Source: Levilactobacillus cerevisiae (GTDB lineage Bacteria > Bacillota > Bacilli > Lactobacillales > Lactobacillaceae). Taken from it: a DNA stretch of 64,000 bases. Below the pieces are notes generated by a model that was given only the letters and a program-made list of their open reading frames with translations, was not told the origin of the DNA and searched no databases. The position numbers and the translations under genes were made by a program. Shown here one piece after another: positions 7,848-15,494 of this stretch; the first letter of the stretch is position 1; every line of letters begins with the position of its first letter. The stretch covers positions 62,001 through 126,000 of the forward strand of contig NZ_RHNN01000010.1 of the NCBI RefSeq assembly GCF_003946245.1. Direction: 5' to 3'.

Positions 7848-8932
7848 CGCGTGACCTCCCCGGCAAAGAAGGGTTCCGTGATGGTCAACGTTTTGGCGTC
7901 GCAGTCGAGTTTGGCAGTTAAGCCATACGGCAGCGCGGTCCGCGGGTAGGCGTGGCCGAAGTTTAAATTGGTCATGAGTGGTACGGCGAGGTCCCGGGTC
8001 ACGTCCAGCAGGGCGCGGCAGTAGTCGTCGTAGTAGACTTCGTTTTGTGGCTTCCCGGTGATAATGGCCTTGACGTTGCCGAGGATGCCCGCCTGCTTCA
8101 AGTTTTGGAGCATGGTTCGGTAGGCTGCCGGGGTTGGCTTTTCCTCACTAGTTTCAAGGAAAAGAATCTTCCCCCGCCACTCTGCTGGACTGGGAAGCAG
8201 ACCGTATTTTCTGGCAATGACGGGCTCGTCGGGGTAGCGCGTGTCCGTCAACAGGCTATTTAGACTGTCAATGCAACCGCCCAGCAGACGACCGGTAACC
8301 TGGCCGTGACCGCGGAGGACTTGATAGCCGCGGGTTTCGGGATGACTGATTCGCGGCGTGTCGAGGGCATCCTTTGAGAAGTCATCGCGTTCCTCGTACC
8401 AAATGGGGCTACTGGCAATTGGCGTGGTTGCGGTATTTTCTAGGTAGTGTTCGAGGGTACGTTTGGTATAGGGGAGTAGGTCTGTGGCCAACTCGGCTAG
8501 GTCGTTGATGACGTTGGGGCCATAGTAGGTGGTGAGCCCCAACCGGTATAGCATCAAGTGGTCAACGGTCGTGTCGGAAAAGCCGGTAAACAGCTTGGGA
8601 TGAGTTTTAATGGCCGTCACAAACTCGGGATCGTTAAGGAGGTAGGGCGCCAGACGAAAGGTGTCGATGCCGCCGATGGCACAGAAAATCCCTTTAATGG
8701 CGGGATCGGTGAACGCCGTTTTCAAATCGGCTGCGCGCGCTTCTGGGTGGGCGGCGAGGAAGTCTTGGCCCTTCAAGGCGTTGGGCATCATGACGGGCGT
8801 TAGGCCCAGGTCGTTGATCCGGGCCAGTCCCCGTTGCAGTTCGTGTGCGGCAAAGGGTTCTCCGAGAACCCCGCTGGAAAGGCTGACAATGGCAACGGCA
8901 TCGCCGGTATGTAGTGCAGGTGGTTTTTGCAT
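7844..8932 (-). CDS. S66-family carboxypeptidase (LdcA/MccF-like)
   Basis: A 362-residue serine peptidase of family S66, which includes L,D-carboxypeptidases of murein recycling and MccF-type microcin immunity peptidases. Catalytic residues are visible: Ser119 in TGFSDTT, Glu260 in LFLETSEE and His327 in NFGHAYPR. The LFLETSEEKPTP segment is closer to MccF-like proteins than to E. coli LdcA (inference), so detoxification of aminoacyl-nucleotide antibiotics is possible. The ATG at 8932 follows GGGAGG by seven bases; a TTG at 8947 overlaps that site and is rejected. The coupled downstream gene encodes a HIT-like protein, also a nucleotide-type family. Confidence 0.85.
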   Translation of the reverse strand: MQKPPALHTGDAVAIVSLSSGVLGEPFAAHELQRGLARINDLGLTPVMMPNALKGQDFLAAHPEARAADLKTAFTDPAIKGIFCAIGGIDTFRLAPYLLNDPEFVTAIKTHPKLFTGFSDTTVDHLMLYRLGLTTYYGPNVINDLAELATDLLPYTKRTLEHYLENTATTPIASSPIWYEERDDFSKDALDTPRISHPETRGYQVLRGHGQVTGRLLGGCIDSLNSLLTDTRYPDEPVIARKYGLLPSPAEWRGKILFLETSEEKPTPAAYRTMLQNLKQAGILGNVKAIITGKPQNEVYYDDYCRALLDVTRDLAVPLMTNLNFGHAYPRTALPYGLTAKLDCDAKTLTITEPFFAGEVTR

Positions 8933-9080
8933 GTAAGGACCTCCCAATTATTAAATTGCTTACATTGTACGCTTCTGGCGGGTGGGGTCAATCGTTATCT
9001 GGCGGCGTGATTGCGTCCGTTTGCGTTTTGAAATTAAAGCCCTCGAAGAGTGACGGCAGTTCTGGCAAACGCAATCCAAA

Positions 9081-9126
9081 AGAACGGCGGCCATTATCTG
9101 CTGGGATAACGGTCGTCGTTCTGGTT
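9081..9126. terminator. Long terminator hairpin after the esterase gene
   Basis: An 18-base, nearly perfect stem (9081-9098 with 9105-9122) around the loop TGCTGG, just beyond the stop of the minus-strand esterase and facing the S66 gene promoter region. Confidence 0.65.
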
Positions 9127-9148
9127 AATTTAATAGAATAACGCTAAC

Positions 9149-10156
9149 TTACTTACTTTGATTATACAACCAGTCGCGCACGGCGGGAACCGTGTAGCCG
9201 TGGTCAAACGAGGCCATGTGCTCCATCGTTTGACTCGAGCCGGTCAGCACGGAACCGGTCTTCCAAGTCACAAAGTTGTGGTCCTTGTTTTGTGAAATGG
9301 CCTTGTTGGCCGCCGTATTGAGCTTGCTGGCACTCCAGGTGGCGTTCCACGTGGCGTCGGTATAACTAATATTGTTTTTCTTGAAGCTGTTGATTAGGCT
9401 GGTCTGACCGGACGTCGCTTCCGAATCACCACCAGCGACAATGTAGAAGAATTTTTGCTTGCGCAGGGCCTTCAGCTGGCTGACGTCCCATTGCCCGGAA
9501 ACATAGAGGCTAGCCGCAAACAGGTTCGGGTGCGTGGCGTTCAGGTAGAGCATGGTCATGCAGCCCATGGATTGGCCGGTCGCGTACAGGCGTTTGTTAT
9601 CAATGCTGTACTTTTTCTGCAGTGAAGCCAAGAGGTCGAGGTAAGTGTTGACCTGCGACTTGACGACGCTGGACCCGGATTGGCCCATGCCGCCGGACAC
9701 GGTTGACTTCTTAAAAGCGGGAACCAGGACAAAGCTGGTGTGCTTCTTCTGTTCGGCCTTGGTGGCCCAGATAACTCCGCCGTAGCCTTGAGTTAACGCG
9801 GATTTGGTGCTCTTACCCACGATGCTGTCGTCATGGATGAAGGTGATTAATGGGTAAGATTTGTTCTTGTTATAATTGTCGGGTACGTAGAGGTTATAGG
9901 CCAATTTCACGCCAGTCTTGGGATCCGTGTAGGTCAGCTGAATGTACTTGGATTCAACCTGTTTCAACACGGTCTTCAAGGCCGGTGTGGCGGCCGCGTC
10001 GTTGGTGTCGGTCTTGGTGACGGAACTGGACGTGGCACTGCTGCTGGATGAAGATGAGCTCTTGGAGCTGGTAGAACTTGATTTACCACAAGCGACCAAC
10101 GTTCCGGCTAGCACAAACGCTGCCAGGAGTAGGCCAATTTTTTTGACATGCTGCAT
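9149..10156 (-). CDS. Lipoprotein esterase of the PHB-depolymerase/feruloyl esterase type
   Basis: A 335-residue membrane-anchored alpha/beta hydrolase. The signal peptide ends in the lipobox LVACG with lipidated Cys23, followed by a serine-rich linker (about residues 26-45). The catalytic domain has the nucleophile elbow ATGQSMGC (Ser196), an acidic AGGDSEA (Asp244) and His319 in SFDHGY. The layout KLAYNLYVPDNYNKNKSYPLITFIHDD matches LpqC-like esterases that act on short polyesters or feruloylated sugars. The exact substrate is unknown. AGGAGG lies nine bases before the ATG at 10156. The gene stands alone. Confidence 0.85.
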   Translation of the reverse strand: MQHVKKIGLLLAAFVLAGTLVACGKSSSTSSKSSSSSSSSATSSSVTKTDTNDAAATPALKTVLKQVESKYIQLTYTDPKTGVKLAYNLYVPDNYNKNKSYPLITFIHDDSIVGKSTKSALTQGYGGVIWATKAEQKKHTSFVLVPAFKKSTVSGGMGQSGSSVVKSQVNTYLDLLASLQKKYSIDNKRLYATGQSMGCMTMLYLNATHPNLFAASLYVSGQWDVSQLKALRKQKFFYIVAGGDSEATSGQTSLINSFKKNNISYTDATWNATWSASKLNTAANKAISQNKDHNFVTWKTGSVLTGSSQTMEHMASFDHGYTVPAVRDWLYNQSK

Positions 10157-10380
10157 GGGGAATCCTCCTAAATGGTATGAATGGTTGCAATCCGTTCACG
10201 ATTAATGTAGCACACTTTCCTTAAACAAAGAAGAAAGCGCACTCACAATTTTATCGGTTGCTGGCGGGACTTCCTTCAACGAGATAACCGTAGTTTAACC
10301 GGAACGCAGCGGTCAAACTAGTGGCGCCCCTTAAGGAGCTTCTTTGAATTTTTCAGAATTGATGGTTACCAAAAGGTGCC

Positions 10381-10412
10381 TACTCCCCAAAAGTAGCGGT
10401 TAGGCGTACAAT
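10381..10412 (+). promoter_or_regulatory. HxlR-type operator and -10 box
   Basis: TACTCCCCAAAAGTA (10381-10395) fits TACT-N7-AGTA, the operator layout of DUF24/HxlR redox regulators such as YodB. It is followed by TACAAT at 10407-10412. This suggests autoregulation of the downstream operon. Confidence 0.55.
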
Positions 10413-10438
10413 GGACGAAAAGTCTGGGAGGTCATCAC

Positions 10439-10810
10439 GTGAAAAAGTCATATACCAATGGGGTCGAGGCAACGCTAGGAATTATCAGTGGTAAATGGAA
10501 GCCGCAACTGTTGTGCCACTTAGGCAATCGGCCGCAAAGAACGTGTGATCTCCGCCAAAAATTACCGACGATTTCGCAAAAGGTGTTAACGCAACAACTA
10601 CGAGAACTGGAGGGGGATGGCATCATTACCCGCCATATTTCCGGGGACCGCGCGCCCTTTAAGGTGACCTATGAACTGACGGATCTGGGCCGTTCGCTGG
10701 GTGAAATTCTGGTGCAGATGTCCCTCTGGGGTGAGCATCGCGCCAGTCAGGTACCGGACATGGAGATTGTCGATGGCCACGGCGGTTTCAGCCGATTATT
10801 AGAAAATTAA
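10439..10810 (+). CDS. HxlR/DUF24-family transcriptional regulator
   Basis: A 123-residue winged-helix regulator. The family core is clear: LGIISGKWKPQLLCHLGNRPQRTCDLRQKLPTISQKVLTQQLRELEGDGIITR, followed by YELTDLGRSL. DUF24 proteins often sense electrophiles or oxidants through a Cys near position 6. That Cys is missing here, but Cys26 and Cys37 are available. The GTG start at 10439 follows GGGAGG by seven bases. It heads an operon with a second winged-helix protein and an Old Yellow Enzyme reductase, a common target of this family. A TACT-N7-AGTA operator precedes it. A short hairpin (10813-10845) follows. Confidence 0.9.
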   Translation: MKKSYTNGVEATLGIISGKWKPQLLCHLGNRPQRTCDLRQKLPTISQKVLTQQLRELEGDGIITRHISGDRAPFKVTYELTDLGRSLGEILVQMSLWGEHRASQVPDMEIVDGHGGFSRLLEN

Positions 10811-10812
10811 TT

Positions 10813-10845
10813 GGGAGGTACTTTTAAGTGCCTTCTTTTTTTCTG
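10813..10845 (+). terminator. Hairpin with T-run after hxlR-type gene
   Basis: GAGGTAC, loop TTTTAA, GTGCCTTC followed by a run of T residues. It could attenuate transcription into the winged-helix/OYE genes rather than stop it fully. Confidence 0.55.
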
Positions 10846-10888
10846 GTCTGAGAGCAGTTATGCTAGGTTTCGTTGAGGAGGTGGCAAA

Positions 10889-11197
10889 TTGGAGCCGACA
10901 ATTCGGGGATTACACACGACCCAAACCGTGGTTACGCACCCCGCGCAGTGGCAAGTCTTACTGGTGTTGTCCCGGGGCCCACAAGGGGTTATTGGGTTGT
11001 GGCGTCAGACCTGTGGACAACATTGGTGGTGCGTGTGCCGGGGCCTCTGGCAACTCCAACGCCACCAATTCGTGACGTTTCATTGGCGCCAACGGCAGTG
11101 GCAACTAACGCCGACCGGTGAAACGCTGCGCCCCATTTTAAATGCTATTCAAACTTGTACCGCAAATCAGAAAGGTGGAAAAACACATGACTTATAA
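10889..11197 (+). CDS. Small HxlR-like winged-helix protein, degenerate
   Basis: A 102-residue protein read from a TTG at 10889, seven bases after GGAGG. It has weak but readable HxlR character: PAQWQVLLVLSRGPQGVIGLWRQ resembles the recognition part and WQLTPTGETLRPIL resembles the wing and following helix. The DNA-binding helix sequence is unusual and tryptophan-rich. The stop overlaps the start of the OYE gene by 11 bases, so it is probably coupled to it. It may be a co-regulator or a decaying paralogue of the 10439 gene. Other frames here are open but lack both features. Confidence 0.6.
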   Translation: MEPTIRGLHTTQTVVTHPAQWQVLLVLSRGPQGVIGLWRQTCGQHWWCVCRGLWQLQRHQFVTFHWRQRQWQLTPTGETLRPILNAIQTCTANQKGGKTHDL

Positions 11198-12374
11198 TTT
11201 TCAACAGGACTACGCATTTCGCAATGGTATCACGCTAAAGAACCGGATGGTCATGTCACCAACGACCACCATGTCCAGTTTTTACGACGGCCACGTGACC
11301 AACGATGAGATTGACTTTTACAGTGCGCGGGCTGGTGGCGTCGGCATGATCATCGGCGAAGTCGCCAACGTGATTCCTGGTGGTAAGGGCTTTGAAGGTG
11401 AACTGTCAATCGCTGACGACACCGACATCGAGGGCCTCAGCCGCTTGGCTAGCGCCATGAAGCGTAACGGCACCAAGGCCGTGCTGCAGATTTTCCACGC
11501 CGGGCGAAAGTCCAATGACAGCATCCTACGCGGCGCCCAACCGGTTAGTGCTAGCGCCGTCAAAGCAGCCTTTCCAGCGGACTCACAGACACCACGGGAA
11601 ATGACCGCGGCTGAAATTGACGACCTGATTGTGGCGTTTGGTGAAGCCACCCGGCGGGCCATCGCAGCCGGCTTTGACGGTGTGGAGCTTCATGGGGCCA
11701 ACACCTACCTGCTTCAACAGTTCTTCTCCCCGAACTCTAACCGGCGGACGGACAAGTGGGGCGGCGACCGGGACGCGCGGATGGCCTTTGCCAAAGCCGT
11801 GATTGCCAGCGTTCACGGGGCGATTGACACCTACGCGGACCGGCCGTTCCTGTTTGGCTACCGCATCTCGCCTGAAGAAATTGAAACGCCAGGAATCCGG
11901 CTGGCTGACAGTCTGGCTTTCGTCGACATGCTGGGCGATTCCGTCGTGGATTACCTGCACATGTCCATGGGTTCAGCTCAGCGGACGTCCTTGAACGACA
12001 AGAGTGACCACGAGCCAATTATGAAGAAATTTGTTGCCCAATTAGCTGGGCGCAAGCCATTGATTGGCGTGGGCTCCGTTGAGACGCCGGCTGACGCGGA
12101 GGCCGTGTTGGCCATGGGTGCCGACCTGGTCGCAATGGGCCGGGAAATGATTCGCGAACCTCAGTGGATGGAAAAGGTGGTAGACGGGGATGAAGCCAGC
12201 ATCCGTTACCAACTCTCGCCATCTGAAATGACCGAGTTGAAGATCCCAGTTGCCATGCAATACTACCTAAAGGGAGCCTTCTACTCCGTCATGCACTTCA
12301 CCACGGATCCCGCCGTTGCGGCTGATTACCAAAACGAAGCGGCACCGATGGAAGGTTTTGAGAAGAAAATGTAA
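11187..12374 (+). CDS. Old Yellow Enzyme-family NADH:flavin oxidoreductase
   Basis: A 395-residue FMN-dependent ene-reductase with a TIM-barrel fold. Visible signatures are LKNRMVMSPTTTMSS at the N-terminus, the substrate-binding HGAN within DGVELHGANTYLLQQFFSPNSNRRTDKWGG, and the phosphate-binding PLIGVGSVETPADAEAVLAMGADLVAMGREMIREP. OYEs reduce activated alkenes and are induced by electrophile stress, fitting the HxlR operator upstream. The ATG at 11187 follows AAAGGTGG; an upstream ATG at 11142 in frame has no site. A strong terminator follows at 12440. Confidence 0.92.
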   Translation: MTYNFQQDYAFRNGITLKNRMVMSPTTTMSSFYDGHVTNDEIDFYSARAGGVGMIIGEVANVIPGGKGFEGELSIADDTDIEGLSRLASAMKRNGTKAVLQIFHAGRKSNDSILRGAQPVSASAVKAAFPADSQTPREMTAAEIDDLIVAFGEATRRAIAAGFDGVELHGANTYLLQQFFSPNSNRRTDKWGGDRDARMAFAKAVIASVHGAIDTYADRPFLFGYRISPEEIETPGIRLADSLAFVDMLGDSVVDYLHMSMGSAQRTSLNDKSDHEPIMKKFVAQLAGRKPLIGVGSVETPADAEAVLAMGADLVAMGREMIREPQWMEKVVDGDEASIRYQLSPSEMTELKIPVAMQYYLKGAFYSVMHFTTDPAVAADYQNEAAPMEGFEKKM

Positions 12375-12439
12375 GCGGACCGGTTATTAGTTTCGCGAAT
12401 AGAAATAGCTTGTATCGTGCAACTAGTTTCCGCCAAGTA

Positions 12440-12490
12440 AAAACGGGTATGTTCTTCCGAAGTTAGTGGAAGAGCATACCCGTTTTGTCT
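12440..12490. terminator. Strong intrinsic terminator
   Basis: A 19-bp stem (AAAACGGGTATGTTCTTCC, 12440-12458, with 12468-12486; one mismatch) with a T-run, between the convergent OYE and MFS genes. Confidence 0.85.
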
Positions 12491-12550
12491 CTGTTTTAGA
12501 GAAATTTTTAGTTAAAACTGACACTATTAAGCGCTTAGGTAGGCGTGGAT

Positions 12551-13819
12551 TTAGTCCTCAACTGTCAGTGTCTCCGCGGTTAAGCGCGCCTGCAACTGCT
12601 GGTCGTATTCACGGGCACTGGGCAGGAGGTACATGGCCAATCCACAAAGCAGGGAGCCAACGCCGCCAATGATGAAGAGTTTTTCCACCCCAATGGCATC
12701 GGCTAGGGGTCCCGCGAAGATTAAGCCGACGGGACCGGCCACACTGGTCAGTGAATTTAGCACGCCCAAGACCCGGCCCAGTTGCTCGGCAGGAAAACTC
12801 TGCTGAATCATGGCCATCAAAAGGGTGCTGTAGAACGGCGTCACGGCCCCGGCGAAGATGTTGAGGATGACAAACCAGATGAAGCCGGTTTGGTTGCCAG
12901 GGAGAAAGCCGCTGCCGCCAAAGGTCACGCCCATGGCAATCGTTGCCCAGAAGATGGGTTTCATTCGGTCGCGCCAATTGCCAAAGATACTGATAATCGC
13001 GCCGCCGCCCAGCATCCCCACGGAGTAGATGACTTCGATCAGGCCGGCCTGACCCACCGTGCCGTGGAAGTAGCCCATGGTCATCAGGGGATATAGGCTG
13101 GCAGCGGGCATGAACATCAGCGTGAAGGTCGCGCCAATCATGGTGATTGCCCAGAGGCCGCGGGTGTTGCGGAGCTTGGCCAGTCCAAATTTGGCATCGG
13201 CTAGGATGTGCACGCGCTCGTCGATGACGGGATGTTCCGGAATCATGACGAAGGTCAGGAGGCTAATCCCAATGATGGCGCCGAGAACGTCGACTAGGAT
13301 TAAGAAATTCATGGGAACGATTGCAAATAGGAACGCGCCCAGTGCTGGCGAGATGATCATGTTGGCCGACTGGACCATCCCTAGCTGACCATTGATGCGG
13401 GTCAGCTCGTCGGCGGGCACCATCGTCGGTAGGATGGACTGGATGGTGGGCATCTGAAAGGTTTGTGCGATGGACCGAACCAGGAGCGAGATGAAGATCA
13501 GCCATAAGGGAAAGGTCGCCTGAAGCGTTCCCACAACGGAGAGAATAATGGCAAAGAGCGCGGCAACCACGTCGGGCACAATCAACAGCGCCTTCTTGTT
13601 GAGGCGGTCGACAAAGGGACCAACGAACGGGCTCAGAAGGACCATGGGTAACATGCCCAACAGCGTCGCCAGACTAAGGACGGTGGCCGAGCCGGTCTGC
13701 TTGGTCAGATACCAGATGATGGCGTATTGTACGACCATGCTGGTGATCCCTGAGAGAAATTGGCTGGTTAAAAATAAATAAATATTGCGCCGCCAGTGCG
13801 GCAGGATTGCGGTTTCCAC
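12551..13819 (-). CDS. MFS exporter, DHA3/macrolide-efflux type
   Basis: A 422-residue, 12-helix MFS protein of the DHA3 (MefA-like) group. Typical segments are NIYLFLTSQFLSGITSMVVQYAIIWYLTKQTGSA in helix 1, SPFVGPFVDRLNKK in the helix 2-3 loop, and ELTRINGQLGMVQSANMIISPALGAFLF around helix 5. Such proteins export macrolides or other hydrophobic compounds, or siderophore-like molecules. The start is GTG at 13819, seven bases after GGGGGG. It is a single gene, convergent with the OYE operon; the MerR gene lies upstream on the same strand with its own terminator. Confidence 0.87.
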   Translation of the reverse strand: METAILPHWRRNIYLFLTSQFLSGITSMVVQYAIIWYLTKQTGSATVLSLATLLGMLPMVLLSPFVGPFVDRLNKKALLIVPDVVAALFAIILSVVGTLQATFPLWLIFISLLVRSIAQTFQMPTIQSILPTMVPADELTRINGQLGMVQSANMIISPALGAFLFAIVPMNFLILVDVLGAIIGISLLTFVMIPEHPVIDERVHILADAKFGLAKLRNTRGLWAITMIGATFTLMFMPAASLYPLMTMGYFHGTVGQAGLIEVIYSVGMLGGGAIISIFGNWRDRMKPIFWATIAMGVTFGGSGFLPGNQTGFIWFVILNIFAGAVTPFYSTLLMAMIQQSFPAEQLGRVLGVLNSLTSVAGPVGLIFAGPLADAIGVEKLFIIGGVGSLLCGLAMYLLPSAREYDQQLQARLTAETLTVED

Positions 13820-13921
13820 GGGTCAGCCCCCCTATTTATAAAAATTATGATAACTACTTCACAGGCTGTTAATATTAGCATATTAGTAAAGGGGGTACAA
13901 GAAAACGGCCTCGCAAAAAAA

Positions 13922-13959
13922 GACGGCTGCAGGTCGCTGGTGCTGGCCTTCAGTCGTCT
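13922..13959 (-). terminator. Terminator of the merR-type gene
   Basis: GACGGCTG-C-AGG ... CCT-T-CAGTCGTC hairpin; on the minus strand its outgoing side runs into TTTTTTT. Confidence 0.65.
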
Positions 13960-14023
13960 CATTTAGTGATCCCGTAAGCAAGGCTGCGAGACTGTGGTTA
14001 ATGCTAGTGGGAGCCGGTCAAGT

Positions 14024-14446
14024 TTAAGCCGTTTGGTCAGCGGTCGTGTCGCGCAGGTTCGACGGCACAAAACTATCGGGTTCGTGGTTTTTCATGATTT
14101 CTGCGTAGTGGTCGACCTTGAAGTTGATGGTCGACAGGTGATTTTGCAAGTCGGAGATTTCACTCAGTGTCCGCTCCTGTTGGGCTTGCATCATTTCGTA
14201 ACGCTCGGGAACAGTGGAGTCGCCCTCTTGAACCAGGTCCAGGTAGTGTTGAATGCGCTCGACGGGCATCCCCGTGGCACGCAGGCAAACAATGATGTTC
14301 AACCATTCCAGGTCCACGTCGTTAAACACGCGGTTGTTATTCTCATCCCTTTGGACGAAGGGTAACATACCGTGATCGTGGTAGTAGCGGATGCTGTAGG
14401 TTGAAATGCCCATCTTCTGGGCGACTTCATGAATGGTATAAGACAT
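14024..14446 (-). CDS. MerR-family transcriptional regulator
   Basis: A 140-residue MerR regulator: winged helix MSYTIHEVAQKMGISTYSIRYYHDHGMLPFVQRDENNNRVFNDVDLEWLNIIVCLRATGMPVERIQHYL, then a long dimerisation coiled coil and a short tail without metal-ligand Cys clusters. That fits the organic or stress-sensing branch (AdhR/CueR-unlike). AAGGAGGG precedes the ATG at 14446. A GTTAG-N7-CTAAC dyad at 14466-14482 suggests autoregulation. A 19-bp-spacer promoter at 14563-14593 suggests it activates the gene at 14623. Confidence 0.9.
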   Translation of the reverse strand: MSYTIHEVAQKMGISTYSIRYYHDHGMLPFVQRDENNNRVFNDVDLEWLNIIVCLRATGMPVERIQHYLDLVQEGDSTVPERYEMMQAQQERTLSEISDLQNHLSTINFKVDHYAEIMKNHEPDSFVPSNLRDTTADQTA

Positions 14447-14465
14447 GGGGGTCCCTCCTTAAAGG

Positions 14466-14482
14466 GTTAGCGTTCGACTAAC
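14466..14482. promoter_or_regulatory. Dyad in the merR-type promoter region
   Basis: GTTAG, seven bases, CTAAC, located just upstream of the ribosome binding site of the MerR gene; a candidate autoregulatory site. Confidence 0.4.
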
Positions 14483-14562
14483 TGTAAGTGATGTCTCTCA
14501 TCATACCCGTCCGTCGCGATTCATGCAAGGATTAATGTCCTGAAACTTTTTAGACGAAAGGG

Positions 14563-14593
14563 TTGCCTTCAAGTAGGTCGAAGGGGGTACACT
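14563..14593 (+). promoter_or_regulatory. MerR-type promoter with 19-bp spacer
   Basis: TTGCCT (14563-14568), a 19-base spacer and TACACT (14588-14593). Within it CCTTCAAGTAGGTCGAAGG (14566-14584) is a dyad. The over-long spacer containing a dyad is the hallmark of promoters activated by MerR-type DNA twisting. Confidence 0.7.
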
Positions 14594-14622
14594 CAATGAG
14601 AATCAAGAGGAGGTGTGTTCAC

Positions 14623-15303
14623 GTGAAACAGTTTAACGTACAAGTGGCGGGACAGGATTTCGTCCCGTTATTGGCGTGGTCGGCTGACCCCAGCGTTAGT
14701 GCGGCAGCCTTGTTGGCCCCGGAACCGCGGGACTTGTTGTTGCTGGATGAGGCCGTCGACCAGATGGCCATCGTCCCCCAGGTGAGTCTGGAAACGTTGC
14801 TCGAACGTTTGGGCGATTCGGTTTATGGCCGGTTGGGGGCCCAGGTCGCCGCGGCTAATCCAACGGGAGAAGACGGGGCAATCACGCCGAGCACCTACCT
14901 CCTGTTGGACTTGGCCCAGGTGAGCCACGCGACGGTGCTGGCGACGACGGGTGCACTGGTGGGCCTCTTGGTCACGCAAATGAAGGGCGTGGCCGCCACG
15001 AAACAGGTGCTCGCCGGGATTTCCAGTCAGGCACAGTGTTGGCTACAACAGGCCGGCGTCACGGCGCACCAACTCCTGTTGCCACAGGGTGTGACGGTTC
15101 TGCGCCAATTATTGCAGCAGTTATTAACGCAAAATGAACAGAGTGACGCCTACGTACCGGCCGGGTGTGACACCCATGCGGGTCAATTGGCGCAAGAAGC
15201 CGTGGCGCTGGCGCAGGGCAACTTAACGGCACTGCGATTGCCGGCCTCCTGGCGGTTATTGCGGGTGGCGGGATTGGAAAAACACCTTAAACGATCAGAA
15301 TGA
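14623..15303 (+). CDS. Uncharacterised protein, probable MerR target
   Basis: A 226-residue protein that I do not recognise. It starts MKQFNVQVAGQDFVPLLAW, is rich in Ala, Leu and Gln, has no signal peptide or obvious membrane helix (one moderately hydrophobic stretch VLATTGALVGLLVT at about 110), and contains the Cys residues QCWLQQ and AGCDTHAGQ. The GTG at 14623 follows GAGGAGG; an upstream in-frame start overlaps the promoter and is rejected. It is the only gene behind the MerR-type promoter at 14563-14593, so it may answer the same chemical signal. A terminator follows. Confidence 0.7.
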   Translation: MKQFNVQVAGQDFVPLLAWSADPSVSAAALLAPEPRDLLLLDEAVDQMAIVPQVSLETLLERLGDSVYGRLGAQVAAANPTGEDGAITPSTYLLLDLAQVSHATVLATTGALVGLLVTQMKGVAATKQVLAGISSQAQCWLQQAGVTAHQLLLPQGVTVLRQLLQQLLTQNEQSDAYVPAGCDTHAGQLAQEAVALAQGNLTALRLPASWRLLRVAGLEKHLKRSE

Positions 15304-15312
15304 CGAATTAGT

Positions 15313-15348
15313 TGTGTGGCCTGATGAATAGTGGGTCACACTTTTTTA
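15313..15348 (+). terminator. Intrinsic terminator
   Basis: GTGTGGCC ... GGGTCACAC followed by TTTTTT after the uncharacterised gene. Confidence 0.7.
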
Positions 15349-15436
15349 GTGCCTAAATCATACACGAAAGTAATTAGTAAAATTATAATAAATGTTCGTG
15401 AAAATATCAGAAAAAGATAGACTTTCACCAGAACAT

Positions 15437-15480
15437 CTCGTATGCTAATAGAGAAAACGAATAATCAAATGACATACGAG
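15437..15480 (+). promoter_or_regulatory. Inverted repeat in the NCS2 leader
   Basis: CTCGTATG (15437-15444) and CATACGAG (15473-15480) form an 8-bp perfect inverted repeat whose 3' arm touches the ribosome binding site GAGAGGA. CACGAA and TTCGTG half sites lie farther upstream (about 15362-15405), loosely like a PurR box pair but with the wrong spacing. No purine riboswitch core is visible. Confidence 0.35.
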
Positions 15481-15494
15481 AGGAACTAGCGACA

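Noticed and set aside
15350-15494. Purine riboswitch or PurR box pair before the NCS2 permease
   Set aside because: No purine aptamer core is present, and the CGAA/TTCG half sites are about 26 bases apart, unlike the known PurBox spacing.
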